NCBI GenBank assembly: GCA_945888525.1
Contig: CAMDAF010000002.1
Span: 1-64,000, forward strand
DNA from: Chitinophaga pinensis
Lineage (GTDB): Bacteria > Bacteroidota > Bacteroidia > NS11-12g > UBA955
Length of the DNA stretch: 64,000 bases
Direction of reading: 5' to 3'
The notes below the pieces were generated by a model that was given only the letters and a program-made list of their open reading frames with translations, searched no databases and was not told the origin of the DNA. Positions 1 through 8,460 of this stretch are shown here, piece after piece; positions within the stretch are counted from its first letter, which is position 1; every line of letters starts with the position of its first letter. The position numbers and the translations under genes were made by a program.

Positions 1-2849
1 ATTGTTTTATAAACTCTGTTTTTACCTTCTCTGAAGAAAGTCCATCTTCCACTGAGCTCATTGTTGATTTTGTAGCCTTGTTTAAACACGAATCCACTTT
101 TGTAATAATAGGTATACAATCCTCGCTTCAGATAAGGCGATTCAAATAATTGATTTATAAAGTCATATCCATTAACAACGCTATTTGGATTTTCTTCTAC
201 CTTCCCCTTTCGATAATCCTTTTGTTCAAAGTCATCATAATAGTATTCACTGTAATGTGAAGAGTAGGAAGCATCATAAGCTAGGCGCTTTTTGCTTCTG
301 AATTCACTCAATTTATAAATTGGCCCGAAAGCAGTGAAATACATGCTGTCACTTTTATCAAAATCAACTGTATACCTTAAATTGTCGGTGTCTCTGTAAT
401 TTGAGTATCGACCGCTTAAATACCCATGATCAAACGTATATTTTTCTTTAAAATATTTCGCGGTATCAAGATATCTTTCATTGTTGTTAAAGTACTTTAC
501 CAGCTCACCATGCGGAATGCCTTTATTAAAATGGCCATGGTAGATTGGATAACCATTTTTAAGCAAGCGCCAAAAATCGCCATTTACCGTGTCATTCTCC
601 ATAGGGTATACATAACTCATGAACTGAAAAGAATTGCTTTCAGAATACTTGTACTGCATGCCATTTAATTTGTTGTGGTGAAAATTGTATTGGTTTTTAC
701 TCTTAGCGTAATTAATTGACTCAACACACCATTGCCCTTCTTTACTGCCATAACTATAGGTCATCATCGACGGGTTTATAGAATTGAAATGCTTTTCTTT
801 CATTTTTGCATTCCCCCGTTTGCTTAAAGTAAAAACCCTCATTTCCAAATCGTCGTTTAATTTATTGTCATAGTATGAACTCGATACCGACCAATAGTCA
901 AAAATATCAATAAATCTTACTGAACCATTAAATGCACCGTCAACCAATGAATAATTGATTTCAGAGGATGGTCGAATCGATTTGTGCTTATTGCGTTTTA
1001 TTACGCTCTTGTCTAGTTCTAGTTTTATAACAATTTCAAGTCTTTTTTGTAAGCCAAAAAACTCTTCTATTTCAAACAATTGTGCCCTTAGTTTTTTAGG
1101 ATTTCTTTTGTAATCTATTTCCACTTTAAGATCTCCTGTATATTGCTCTTTCCCTAATAAAATTGTTTTATGTTGCTGAGGCAGCACCTTTAAAAAAAGA
1201 AGAATAAAATCATTCAAATCGTTGTCGTCTACATTTTCATTTTCAGACAAATAAGCCTCAAAACCTGCCTTAAAATGCTCATCTTGCTTGTACAGATATT
1301 TTCCCTTTTTCATAATGGTATCAACTAAGCTTAGTGTATCGTACTTCATTGGAATTTTAATCAACTTAATGATGCTTCCATTCTCTTTATTGCCAGAGAC
1401 TTTATAATAAATTGAGCTGTTCAAACCACGTCCCTTTATCCATTTAACATCATTATAACCATAGTCCAAAGGTTCATAATATTGCTTTGTAATTAAGGCT
1501 TTATGACTCTCAAAGGTTTTACTGTATACATACGTATTTTTTTCACTAGGATTCAATTCAAAATATCTAGGTGTTTTATACTCATCTGTAATTTCTCCTT
1601 TTCGGTTGAAGGTTTTTTGAACCAAGAGTGTGGCGCAATAGCCATTCGAATTTTGATAGGCACTGGATAAACCGTTACAGGTATCTAGAAGGTATTGTGC
1701 TTCAACTATTCTATCGTATCCCTCATTTTTGGTTCTAAAAAACTTGCCATTTATAATGGTATCCCTAATTGATCCATCTCTTTTGTAAAAACCAGGTTTA
1801 ACCCAAGCATCTATCCTAATTGTTTTATCGATTAAAACACCATTTTTAAAGTCGTAACGAATGAGGGCAATTGGCGCTGATGAACTGTAATTATACCTTT
1901 CAATGTCCACATCAGGGAATATAGCAATTGTCTTATAGTCTGGGAAATGCTTGATAACACTATCTCTTCCGTAAATAAATTTATTTACAATAACCCCATT
2001 AATGTATACCTCCTTTGCGCATTCTAAATCTTTGGTGTAAAAAGAAACCCCAAAATAATTCTCTCTATTGTATTTCGTGGTCCATTTACCTTCCTTTTCA
2101 TCATTCACATAATTCCCTTCAAACAAACTAAATTGTTTGATTTTTTTCTTTTCCTTCCAGTAAACAAAGTGCTTGTATGGTCCATTTTTTAAGCCTTGAT
2201 AGACAAAAAACTCATCAACCAATAAGGTGTCCTTTTTTACAAATTGATACGCTTTGACGGTTCCGTTTAATATCCCGTTTTCATAATTCAACTCAAATTT
2301 AGAACCATCAGACACTACCCGATTTTTTTTAAAGATGTAATGGTCATAATCGTATGAATAGTCACCGTCACTGCTATAATCATCATCATCCCAATTGTGT
2401 TTATAACTGGATTTAATATTTTGGTAGAGGGTAAAATGGCCGTCAATCAAGTCGTTTTTATAGGGTATGACACACTTAACATTTTGAGTATACATGGTAT
2501 AAATTGTGGCCTTACCCTCCTTCTTGTTGTCTTTAATGGTAAAAGTCGCATACACTTGATAAACCGTATCGTAAACAATTTCTTTTGCTATTTTTCTTTT
2601 GTTTTTCAAAACAAAATTGGTATTGTATATCAAATATTCTCCATCCTCTACACGCCCAATTACAGGTGGTAAATTAAGGTTGTTAAATCTTAACTGAGAC
2701 AAATTAAAATAGACATTAGAACCACGGTGGTCAATCGTTTGAGGGTAAACTCGGTAGAGCTTGCCTTTGAACATCGCCGATTTTTGAGAATAGGCTGAAA
2801 AGCCAATAAAAACGCAGAATAATAGAAGGATGGTTTTATTTAATTTCAT
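1..2849 (-). CDS. Large exported MORN-like repeat protein (partial, 3' end outside window)
   Basis: This gene is absent from the ORF track because its stop lies beyond base 1. Translating the minus strand from ATG at 2849 gives an open frame of about 949 codons to the window edge. The N-terminus is a signal peptide (MKLNKTILLLFCVFIGFSAYSQ). The body is rich in Tyr/Lys/Asp and carries scattered motifs such as NGPYKHF, EGKWTTKYN and GIPHGELVKYFNN, which recall the MORN-variant repeats of YwqK-type proteins. The role is unknown; an extracytoplasmic or outer-membrane-associated repeat protein is inferred. It is divergent from der. The gene itself is secure, the repeat family tentative. Confidence 0.8.
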   Translation of the reverse strand, partial: MKLNKTILLLFCVFIGFSAYSQKSAMFKGKLYRVYPQTIDHRGSNVYFNLSQLRFNNLNLPPVIGRVEDGEYLIYNTNFVLKNKRKIAKEIVYDTVYQVYATFTIKDNKKEGKATIYTMYTQNVKCVIPYKNDLIDGHFTLYQNIKSSYKHNWDDDDYSSDGDYSYDYDHYIFKKNRVVSDGSKFELNYENGILNGTVKAYQFVKKDTLLVDEFFVYQGLKNGPYKHFVYWKEKKKIKQFSLFEGNYVNDEKEGKWTTKYNRENYFGVSFYTKDLECAKEVYINGVIVNKFIYGRDSVIKHFPDYKTIAIFPDVDIERYNYSSSAPIALIRYDFKNGVLIDKTIRIDAWVKPGFYKRDGSIRDTIINGKFFRTKNEGYDRIVEAQYLLDTCNGLSSAYQNSNGYCATLLVQKTFNRKGEITDEYKTPRYFELNPSEKNTYVYSKTFESHKALITKQYYEPLDYGYNDVKWIKGRGLNSSIYYKVSGNKENGSIIKLIKIPMKYDTLSLVDTIMKKGKYLYKQDEHFKAGFEAYLSENENVDDNDLNDFILLFLKVLPQQHKTILLGKEQYTGDLKVEIDYKRNPKKLRAQLFEIEEFFGLQKRLEIVIKLELDKSVIKRNKHKSIRPSSEINYSLVDGAFNGSVRFIDIFDYWSVSSSYYDNKLNDDLEMRVFTLSKRGNAKMKEKHFNSINPSMMTYSYGSKEGQWCVESINYAKSKNQYNFHHNKLNGMQYKYSESNSFQFMSYVYPMENDTVNGDFWRLLKNGYPIYHGHFNKGIPHGELVKYFNNNERYLDTAKYFKEKYTFDHGYLSGRYSNYRDTDNLRYTVDFDKSDSMYFTAFGPIYKLSEFRSKKRLAYDASYSSHYSEYYYDDFEQKDYRKGKVEENPNSVVNGYDFINQLFESPYLKRGLYTYYYKSGFVFKQGYKINNELSGRWTFFREGKNRVYKT

Positions 2850-2948
2850 ATAATTGGTAACAATAAAAATAAGTAACGCAAGATACTTTAAAATAGTATG
2901 TTTTGGGCATTTGATTAATTCAGCCGAGGACATACTAACAAAAAACGT

Positions 2949-2956
2949 TACCTTTG
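2949..2956 (+). promoter_or_regulatory. Promoter -7 box TACCTTTG of der
   Basis: TACCTTTG matches the Bacteroidota -7 element TAnnTTTG and ends 7 nt before the der ATG. The transcript would therefore have almost no leader. No clear TTTG is seen at the usual -33 distance. Confidence 0.5.
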
Positions 2957-2963
2957 TGACCAA

Positions 2964-4283
2964 ATGTCAAGAATAGTCGCCATAGTAGGCAGACCCAATG
3001 TCGGTAAATCAACCTTGTTCAATCGTCTAACCGGCGAAAGAAAAGCAATTGTTGATGATTTTAGTGGAGTAACGCGTGATAGACACTACGGTGACAGCGA
3101 GTGGAATGGTCAATCTTTTACCGTAATCGATACAGGAGGATACGTTAAAGACAGCAAGGATATATTTGAATCTGCTATCCGCGAACAAGTTCAAATTGCA
3201 GTAGAGGAAGCTGCAGTCGTAATATTTATGGCTGATGTGCAAACAGATGTAACAGAATTAGATTCACAATTTGCAAATATTTTAAGAAAATCAAATAAGC
3301 CTGTTATAATGGTTGTCAATAAAGTTGATAACCACGATCAAATTCCAGAAACAGCCGTTTTTTACCGCTTAGGATTTCAAGAAATTTTTGCCATATCCTC
3401 TGCTACAGGTAGTGGAACAGGTGAATTATTAGACAAATTGGTTGAACTGCTTCCTGCTGATGATGGCAAAGAATTTGATGATGAAAACCTTGGTGAACTC
3501 CCTAAAATAGCCATAGTGGGAAGGCCTAACGTAGGAAAATCATCTTTTGTAAATGCTTTGGTGGGTTACAATAGAAACATTGTTACAGATATTGCAGGCA
3601 CCACTAGAGATTCTATTCATACACGTTACAATGCATTTGGCAAAGACCTGGTTTTAATTGACACTGCTGGTATTAGAAAAAAATCAAAAGTTGAAGAAAA
3701 TATAGAGTTCTACTCGGTTATGCGCAGCTTGCGTGCAATTGAAAATTGCAATGTTTGTATTGTCATGCTGGATGCACTGCAAGGTATTGAGTCGCAAGAC
3801 ATGAACTTGTTGTTTTTAGCCCATAGACACGGTAAAGGAATTATGATTTTAGTGAACAAATGGGATTTGTACGACAAAGGAAACAATACAGCCAAGGAGT
3901 ATGAAGAACACATTAAAAAAAGAACCGCACCTTTTGTAGATTATCCTGTTGTGTTTATAAGTGCGCTTAACAAGCAGCGTATTTTCCAAGCTATGGAAAC
4001 GGCTGTTAAAGTGCACGAAAACATGTCTAACCGTGTCAAAACAAGTAAGCTAAACGAATTAATGTTGCCGATTGTTAAGAATACGCCTCCTCCAGGGGTT
4101 AAAGGGAAAACCATTTCCATTAAATACATTCAACAATTGCCTTCCACATCGGTGTGCTTTGCTTTCTTTTGCAATCTGCCACAATACATTAGCGAATCTT
4201 ACAAGAGATTCTTGGAAAATCAGTTGCGTCAGAACTTTGACTTCAACGGGGTTCCAATTAAGATTTTCTTCAGAAAAAAATAA
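2964..4283 (+). CDS. der: Ribosome assembly GTPase Der (EngA)
   Basis: Der is a double-GTPase needed for maturation of the 50S ribosomal subunit. The 439-aa length is typical. Two complete G domains are visible. The first has the P-loop GRPNVGKS at residues 9-16, a DTGG switch and NKVD. The second starts near residue 185 with another GRPNVGKS, followed by DTAGIRKK and NKWD. A KH-like C-terminal domain ends in PIKIFFRKK, a usual Der ending. The ATG sits just behind a promoter-like TACCTTTG box. It converges with msrB, the two stops being adjacent with no terminator between them. Confidence 0.97.
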   Translation: MSRIVAIVGRPNVGKSTLFNRLTGERKAIVDDFSGVTRDRHYGDSEWNGQSFTVIDTGGYVKDSKDIFESAIREQVQIAVEEAAVVIFMADVQTDVTELDSQFANILRKSNKPVIMVVNKVDNHDQIPETAVFYRLGFQEIFAISSATGSGTGELLDKLVELLPADDGKEFDDENLGELPKIAIVGRPNVGKSSFVNALVGYNRNIVTDIAGTTRDSIHTRYNAFGKDLVLIDTAGIRKKSKVEENIEFYSVMRSLRAIENCNVCIVMLDALQGIESQDMNLLFLAHRHGKGIMILVNKWDLYDKGNNTAKEYEEHIKKRTAPFVDYPVVFISALNKQRIFQAMETAVKVHENMSNRVKTSKLNELMLPIVKNTPPPGVKGKTISIKYIQQLPSTSVCFAFFCNLPQYISESYKRFLENQLRQNFDFNGVPIKIFFRKK

Positions 4284-4284
4284 T

Positions 4285-4683
4285 TCAACTTTCCTTTTTC
4301 TTAAAACCTAAAGATACGCTGTTGATGCAATAGCGCAATCCTGTAGGGGTTCCGTGTCCATCGGTAAAAACGTGCCCTAAATGTCCTTGGCAATTTGAAC
4401 ACAGCACTTCAACACGGTGCATGCCATGGCTGTAGTCGGGCTTTTCGAGGACCTTTGATTTGTCAATTGACTCATAAAAACTAGGCCATCCGCAACCAGC
4501 ATCAAATTTTGTCTTTGATTCAAATAATACTTGATTACATCCTTTGCAAACGTATTCGCCCTCTTCCCAAAACTTATTATAAGTTCCAGTGTGCGGCCTT
4601 TCCGTGCCTTTTTGCCTTAAAACCCTGTATGACTCTTCGCCCAACTCATTCAGCCATTCTTCTTCTGTCTTTTGATTACTCAT
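4285..4683 (-). CDS. msrB: Peptide-methionine (R)-S-oxide reductase MsrB
   Basis: MsrB reduces methionine-R-sulfoxide in oxidised proteins. The product is 132 aa when started at the internal ATG (MSNQKTEEEW). The longer track start lacks family-like sequence, and a TAAATTTG promoter box lies just upstream of the ATG chosen. Two CxxC pairs (CKGC and CSNC) form the structural zinc site, and the C-terminal RYCINSVSLGF carries the catalytic Cys. GCGWPSFYES is the family signature. No signal peptide is present, so a cytosolic location is expected. Confidence 0.95.
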   Translation of the reverse strand: MSNQKTEEEWLNELGEESYRVLRQKGTERPHTGTYNKFWEEGEYVCKGCNQVLFESKTKFDAGCGWPSFYESIDKSKVLEKPDYSHGMHRVEVLCSNCQGHLGHVFTDGHGTPTGLRYCINSVSLGFKKKES

Positions 4684-4688
4684 CTGCA

Positions 4689-4696
4689 CAAATTTA
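4689..4696 (-). promoter_or_regulatory. Promoter -7 box TAAATTTG of msrB
   Basis: On the minus strand TAAATTTG (matching TAnnTTTG) ends 5 nt upstream of the msrB ATG at 4683. This supports the shorter start over the 148-aa track start. Confidence 0.45.
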
Positions 4697-4858
4697 AAGG
4701 TATTATTTCTATTGTTGTACTTGTCCAACAATTCAAAATCATATTAGTTTAGTGTACAATATTTTTTTGTTAGACAATTGGTAAACTTTATTTTTGAACA
4801 AATTACAAAACCCAGTGCTAAGTATTGAAAAAACGAATACTTGGTATTGAAAATCAAT

Positions 4859-6325
4859 ATGAGTGCAAGTATATTTTTTGCTGTGATCTTATCCTATTTC
4901 ACCGCTCTAATCATTATCAGTAGAATTACAGCTAAGAAAGCAGATTCTGCTTCCTATTTTATAGGCAACAAACAATCGCCATGGTACCTTGTTGCATTTG
5001 GAATGCTTAGTGATTCGCTAAGCGGCGTTACCTATATATCAGTTCCCGGTGCAGTATTAAACAATTCATTAACCTACCTTCAAGTGGTTATTGGTTACTT
5101 TTTAGGTTATTTTATAATAATGTATATATTGTTGCCGCTTTATTACCGTCTTGAATTGGTCTCAATTTACACCTATTTACAGCAACGCTTTGGAAAAAAT
5201 GCACAAAAAACTGGCTCATTTTTCTTCTTAATTTCACGTCTATTGGGCGCAGGTGGAAGACTTACCTTAGCCATTGGAGTGATGCAGATATTCGTATTTA
5301 ATGGCTATGGCATTCCGTTTCCATTAACGGCAGCAGTATTTATTGCCCTCATGTTACTTTATACCTACAAGGGAGGAATCAAAACATTGGTTTATACCGA
5401 TGCCTTTCAATCTCTCTTCTTAATTCTTGGTGTTGTGTTATCAATCGCGGCAATTGCCAGTCAATTAAATTATAATTTCTCAGACTTATTTGAAACAGTA
5501 AGGCACAGCAGTTTAAATAAAGTTATAGAAACCGATTATCTAAAAGGAAATTTTTGGGCAAAACACATACTAGGTGGTGCTTTGTTCACCGTTGCAATGA
5601 CAGGACTTGATCAAAACATGATGCAAAAGAACTTAAGCTTAAAATCGCTAGGAGAAGCCAGAAAAAATATGTTTTGGTTTAGCATTGTAATGGTGATTGT
5701 AAATGTACTTTTCCTCTCTTTAGGGGTTCTGCTTTATCACTTTGCAAATGTAAAAGGAATACACATTCCAGAAGTTAGCGACAATGTTTTTCCAACACTT
5801 GCGCTAGGCTACTTCGGAACTTTTACTGCTTTGGCGTTTATTATCGGCTTAACAGCAGCCACATTCAGCAGTGCTGATTCTGTATTAGCAACCCTAACAA
5901 CTTCATTTTGCATAGACTTTCTAGGATTCGGCATGAACGCAAAATACGGAGAAAAACAAGAAACCAGAATTAGACATTGGGTGCACATTGGCTTTGCTTT
6001 TGTTTTACTGCTGGTTATTGTTTTCATCAAATACGCCTTTAGTTCAAAGGCAAGTATTGATGTCATATTAAGTATGGCATCCTTAACCTATGGTCCTTTA
6101 ATTGGCTTATTTGCTGCGGGACTTTTTACCAAATACACCTACAACGATAAGCTAATTCCCTTGGTATGCCTAATATCCCCTGTGATTAGCTATTTGCTTC
6201 AACAAAATGGAAAAGCTTGGTTTGGCGGCTACCAATTTGGAAACGAAATTATTTTTGTGAATGGTTTTTTAACCTTTATATTTTTACTATTATTGAAAAG
6301 AAAAAACCTCTCTACACCGCTATGA
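4859..6325 (+). CDS. Sodium:solute symporter (SSS family)
   Basis: The product is about 488 aa with roughly 13 hydrophobic helices. Family marks include GMLSDSLSGVTYISVPG near the N-terminus, the SRLLGAGGRLTLAIGV segment, and TAATFSSADSVLATLTTSF, which resembles the SSS signature. It should carry a solute into the cell with Na+; the substrate cannot be read from sequence. The track start is a TTG, and the in-frame ATG six codons later (MSASIFF) is preferred. Its stop overlaps the next gene's start in ATGA, indicating translational coupling to the exported transglutaminase-like lipoprotein. Confidence 0.88.
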   Translation: MSASIFFAVILSYFTALIIISRITAKKADSASYFIGNKQSPWYLVAFGMLSDSLSGVTYISVPGAVLNNSLTYLQVVIGYFLGYFIIMYILLPLYYRLELVSIYTYLQQRFGKNAQKTGSFFFLISRLLGAGGRLTLAIGVMQIFVFNGYGIPFPLTAAVFIALMLLYTYKGGIKTLVYTDAFQSLFLILGVVLSIAAIASQLNYNFSDLFETVRHSSLNKVIETDYLKGNFWAKHILGGALFTVAMTGLDQNMMQKNLSLKSLGEARKNMFWFSIVMVIVNVLFLSLGVLLYHFANVKGIHIPEVSDNVFPTLALGYFGTFTALAFIIGLTAATFSSADSVLATLTTSFCIDFLGFGMNAKYGEKQETRIRHWVHIGFAFVLLLVIVFIKYAFSSKASIDVILSMASLTYGPLIGLFAAGLFTKYTYNDKLIPLVCLISPVISYLLQQNGKAWFGGYQFGNEIIFVNGFLTFIFLLLLKRKNLSTPL

Positions 6326-8442
6326 AAGTCCAAAACATGAAACATGCGATTTATTTCTTATTGCTATTTTTACTAGCATGCTCAAGTCCGCGTATACATA
6401 TTCCCAATCCTTATGAAACCAAAGCAGTTTTTCAAGGGGAAGAAGAGGTTAATGTTGATCCAAACAACATCTCAGAAGCGGGTGATTTGGCTGAAGAATT
6501 TCCGGAAGAAAGCATTGTGAACGACCGCATTAAAATAACCGTTGATTTTGCTTTTAACGACAAATATGACTCTTCGTTGTACTACAAGGAATACATTTCT
6601 GAAAATAAAAAAGCAGACAGTTTAGCCAAGATTGAAAAAGCCAAAAAATCGAAAAGCAAAACAAAGCCAGAATTAACCGAACACCCTATTCCCGATGGGC
6701 AAGTATTTATGACTTCAACCTATGAATATGAATACAAAACCATTCGCGATTTTGTTGAAGAGCCTATTGTTTTGCATTACAACTCTATGGTTTCTGTGAG
6801 TAAATTCTATGCAAAAATCGACAACAATACTGCCAATCTTAAAAAACGCGATGAAAGCAATGATGGCTATATGTACTTTAAGACCGATAGCCGTTATAAA
6901 ATCTATGATTTGAATTTGCCAATTAGAGGAACTGAAGTAAGTTATGAATACACAGAAGAATGCAGAGACGCAAAGTTCAACAGTGTGATGTATATAGCTG
7001 ACGATCATTTTACACAAAAGAAAATTATAAAAATTGCCCTACATGATTATTTAAAATTCGAAATCATTGAAAAGAATTTTGAAGGTTTAATCTACACAAA
7101 AGATACCGTTTTAGAATACCCTAAAACAGGCGCCAATAAAGAAAAAATCAAATATTTGGTGTATACGTTTAAGCGTTTGAAAGGTTTCCAAAATTACGAA
7201 TCAGACCGTGGTCCTTCGTATAATTACCCTATGCTGTACTTCCAGTTTAAGTCTGCAGCTAAAAACGGAAGAACCCATCAAATACTCAACAATACAGACG
7301 ATCTATACAGATGGTACAGGTTGGTGTCTTCTAATTTAACCAATGACACCTCTGTATTTGCACAATTCACCAAGAATTTGGTTAAAAACAAAAAAACAGA
7401 CGAAGACAAAATAAAAACAGTCTTTTATTGGATACAAGATAACATCCGCTACATCGCTTTCGAAGATGGTATTGCAGGATTTAGACCCGACGAATGCGCA
7501 GATGTCTTTAGAAAAAGATACGGCGATTGCAAAGGCATGGCCAATTTGACCAAAAACATGTTGAAGGTTTTAGGTTATGATGCAAGAATGGTATGGATAG
7601 GCACAAAGCACCAAAATTTTAGCTACGATCAGCCAGGTATGCCGGTAGACAACCATGCAATTTGCGCAGTTAAACTCAACGGTAAATTTGTTTTCTTAGA
7701 TGGCACTGAAAACTATATTGCCATGTACGACTATGCCAATAGAATTCAGGGCAGAAAATGCATAGTAGAAAATGGAGAAAATTACTCGATTGAAACCATC
7801 CCTGAATGGGGCTATGAGCACAATGAGGCTTTCAGCAATGAAACCATAAATATAGATGGATTGACGCTGAACAACCACGTTAAAAAGACGTTTAATGGCG
7901 AAAGCAAACTAGACCTCATTCGCGGTTTTAACCTTTTAGAAACAGAAAGCAAAACTGAAGTTTTATACAATTATTTAAAAGACAATAACATCAATTTCAA
8001 AATAAGCAATATCGTTTCCAGTGATTTGGGGAACAGAGACATTGTTCCTGAAATTTCTTATGACTTAAACATACAGAATCAAATCATCAAAGGCAATGAC
8101 CGCTTGTATGTGAACATTGAATGGGAAAGAGATTTTGATGGTGTATGGTTTGATTCCACCAGACGAGTAGACCTAGATCTTGGCCATAAAAATTATGTTA
8201 AACGAATTGTTTCGCTAAATTTAAACAAAGACCAAAAAGTACTTTCATTGCCATCAGCTTTAAATATTGAAAATGAATATTATGCATTCAAATTGGAAAT
8301 GAAGGTCGTTGGAAACACAATCGTATACAACAAAACCATCATCAACAAAAAAGATTATCTACCCAGTTCAATGCTAAAAACATTTATGAATGATTGCAAA
8401 AAACTGTCTTCTTTTTATAATTCCTATATTGAAATTCAATAA
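6322..8442 (+). CDS. DUF3857/transglutaminase-domain lipoprotein with C-H-D triad
   Basis: The preferred start is the ATG overlapping the symporter stop (ATGA), giving 706 aa. The 35 residues before it in the track are read-through of symporter sequence. The N-terminus has a signal peptide and lipobox (LLLFLLACSS), so it is probably membrane-anchored in the periplasm or at the outer membrane. An N-terminal DUF3857-like beta region is followed by a transglutaminase-like fold. RYGDCKGMA holds Cys403, DNHAICAV His445 and FLDGTE Asp460, a complete papain-like triad. A C-terminal beta domain follows. The substrate is unknown; peptide or peptidoglycan amide processing is only a guess. An 18-nt gap separates it from a paralogue. 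Confidence 0.85.
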   Translation: MKVQNMKHAIYFLLLFLLACSSPRIHIPNPYETKAVFQGEEEVNVDPNNISEAGDLAEEFPEESIVNDRIKITVDFAFNDKYDSSLYYKEYISENKKADSLAKIEKAKKSKSKTKPELTEHPIPDGQVFMTSTYEYEYKTIRDFVEEPIVLHYNSMVSVSKFYAKIDNNTANLKKRDESNDGYMYFKTDSRYKIYDLNLPIRGTEVSYEYTEECRDAKFNSVMYIADDHFTQKKIIKIALHDYLKFEIIEKNFEGLIYTKDTVLEYPKTGANKEKIKYLVYTFKRLKGFQNYESDRGPSYNYPMLYFQFKSAAKNGRTHQILNNTDDLYRWYRLVSSNLTNDTSVFAQFTKNLVKNKKTDEDKIKTVFYWIQDNIRYIAFEDGIAGFRPDECADVFRKRYGDCKGMANLTKNMLKVLGYDARMVWIGTKHQNFSYDQPGMPVDNHAICAVKLNGKFVFLDGTENYIAMYDYANRIQGRKCIVENGENYSIETIPEWGYEHNEAFSNETINIDGLTLNNHVKKTFNGESKLDLIRGFNLLETESKTEVLYNYLKDNNINFKISNIVSSDLGNRDIVPEISYDLNIQNQIIKGNDRLYVNIEWERDFDGVWFDSTRRVDLDLGHKNYVKRIVSLNLNKDQKVLSLPSALNIENEYYAFKLEMKVVGNTIVYNKTIINKKDYLPSSMLKTFMNDCKKLSSFYNSYIEIQ

Positions 8443-8460
8443 CTAAAACTCGAAATCAAA

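Noticed and set aside
426-2672. Plus-strand ORFs of 80 and 91 aa at 426..668 and 2397..2672
   Set aside because: They are antisense to the long open frame of the MORN-like gene on the minus strand and have no family features.
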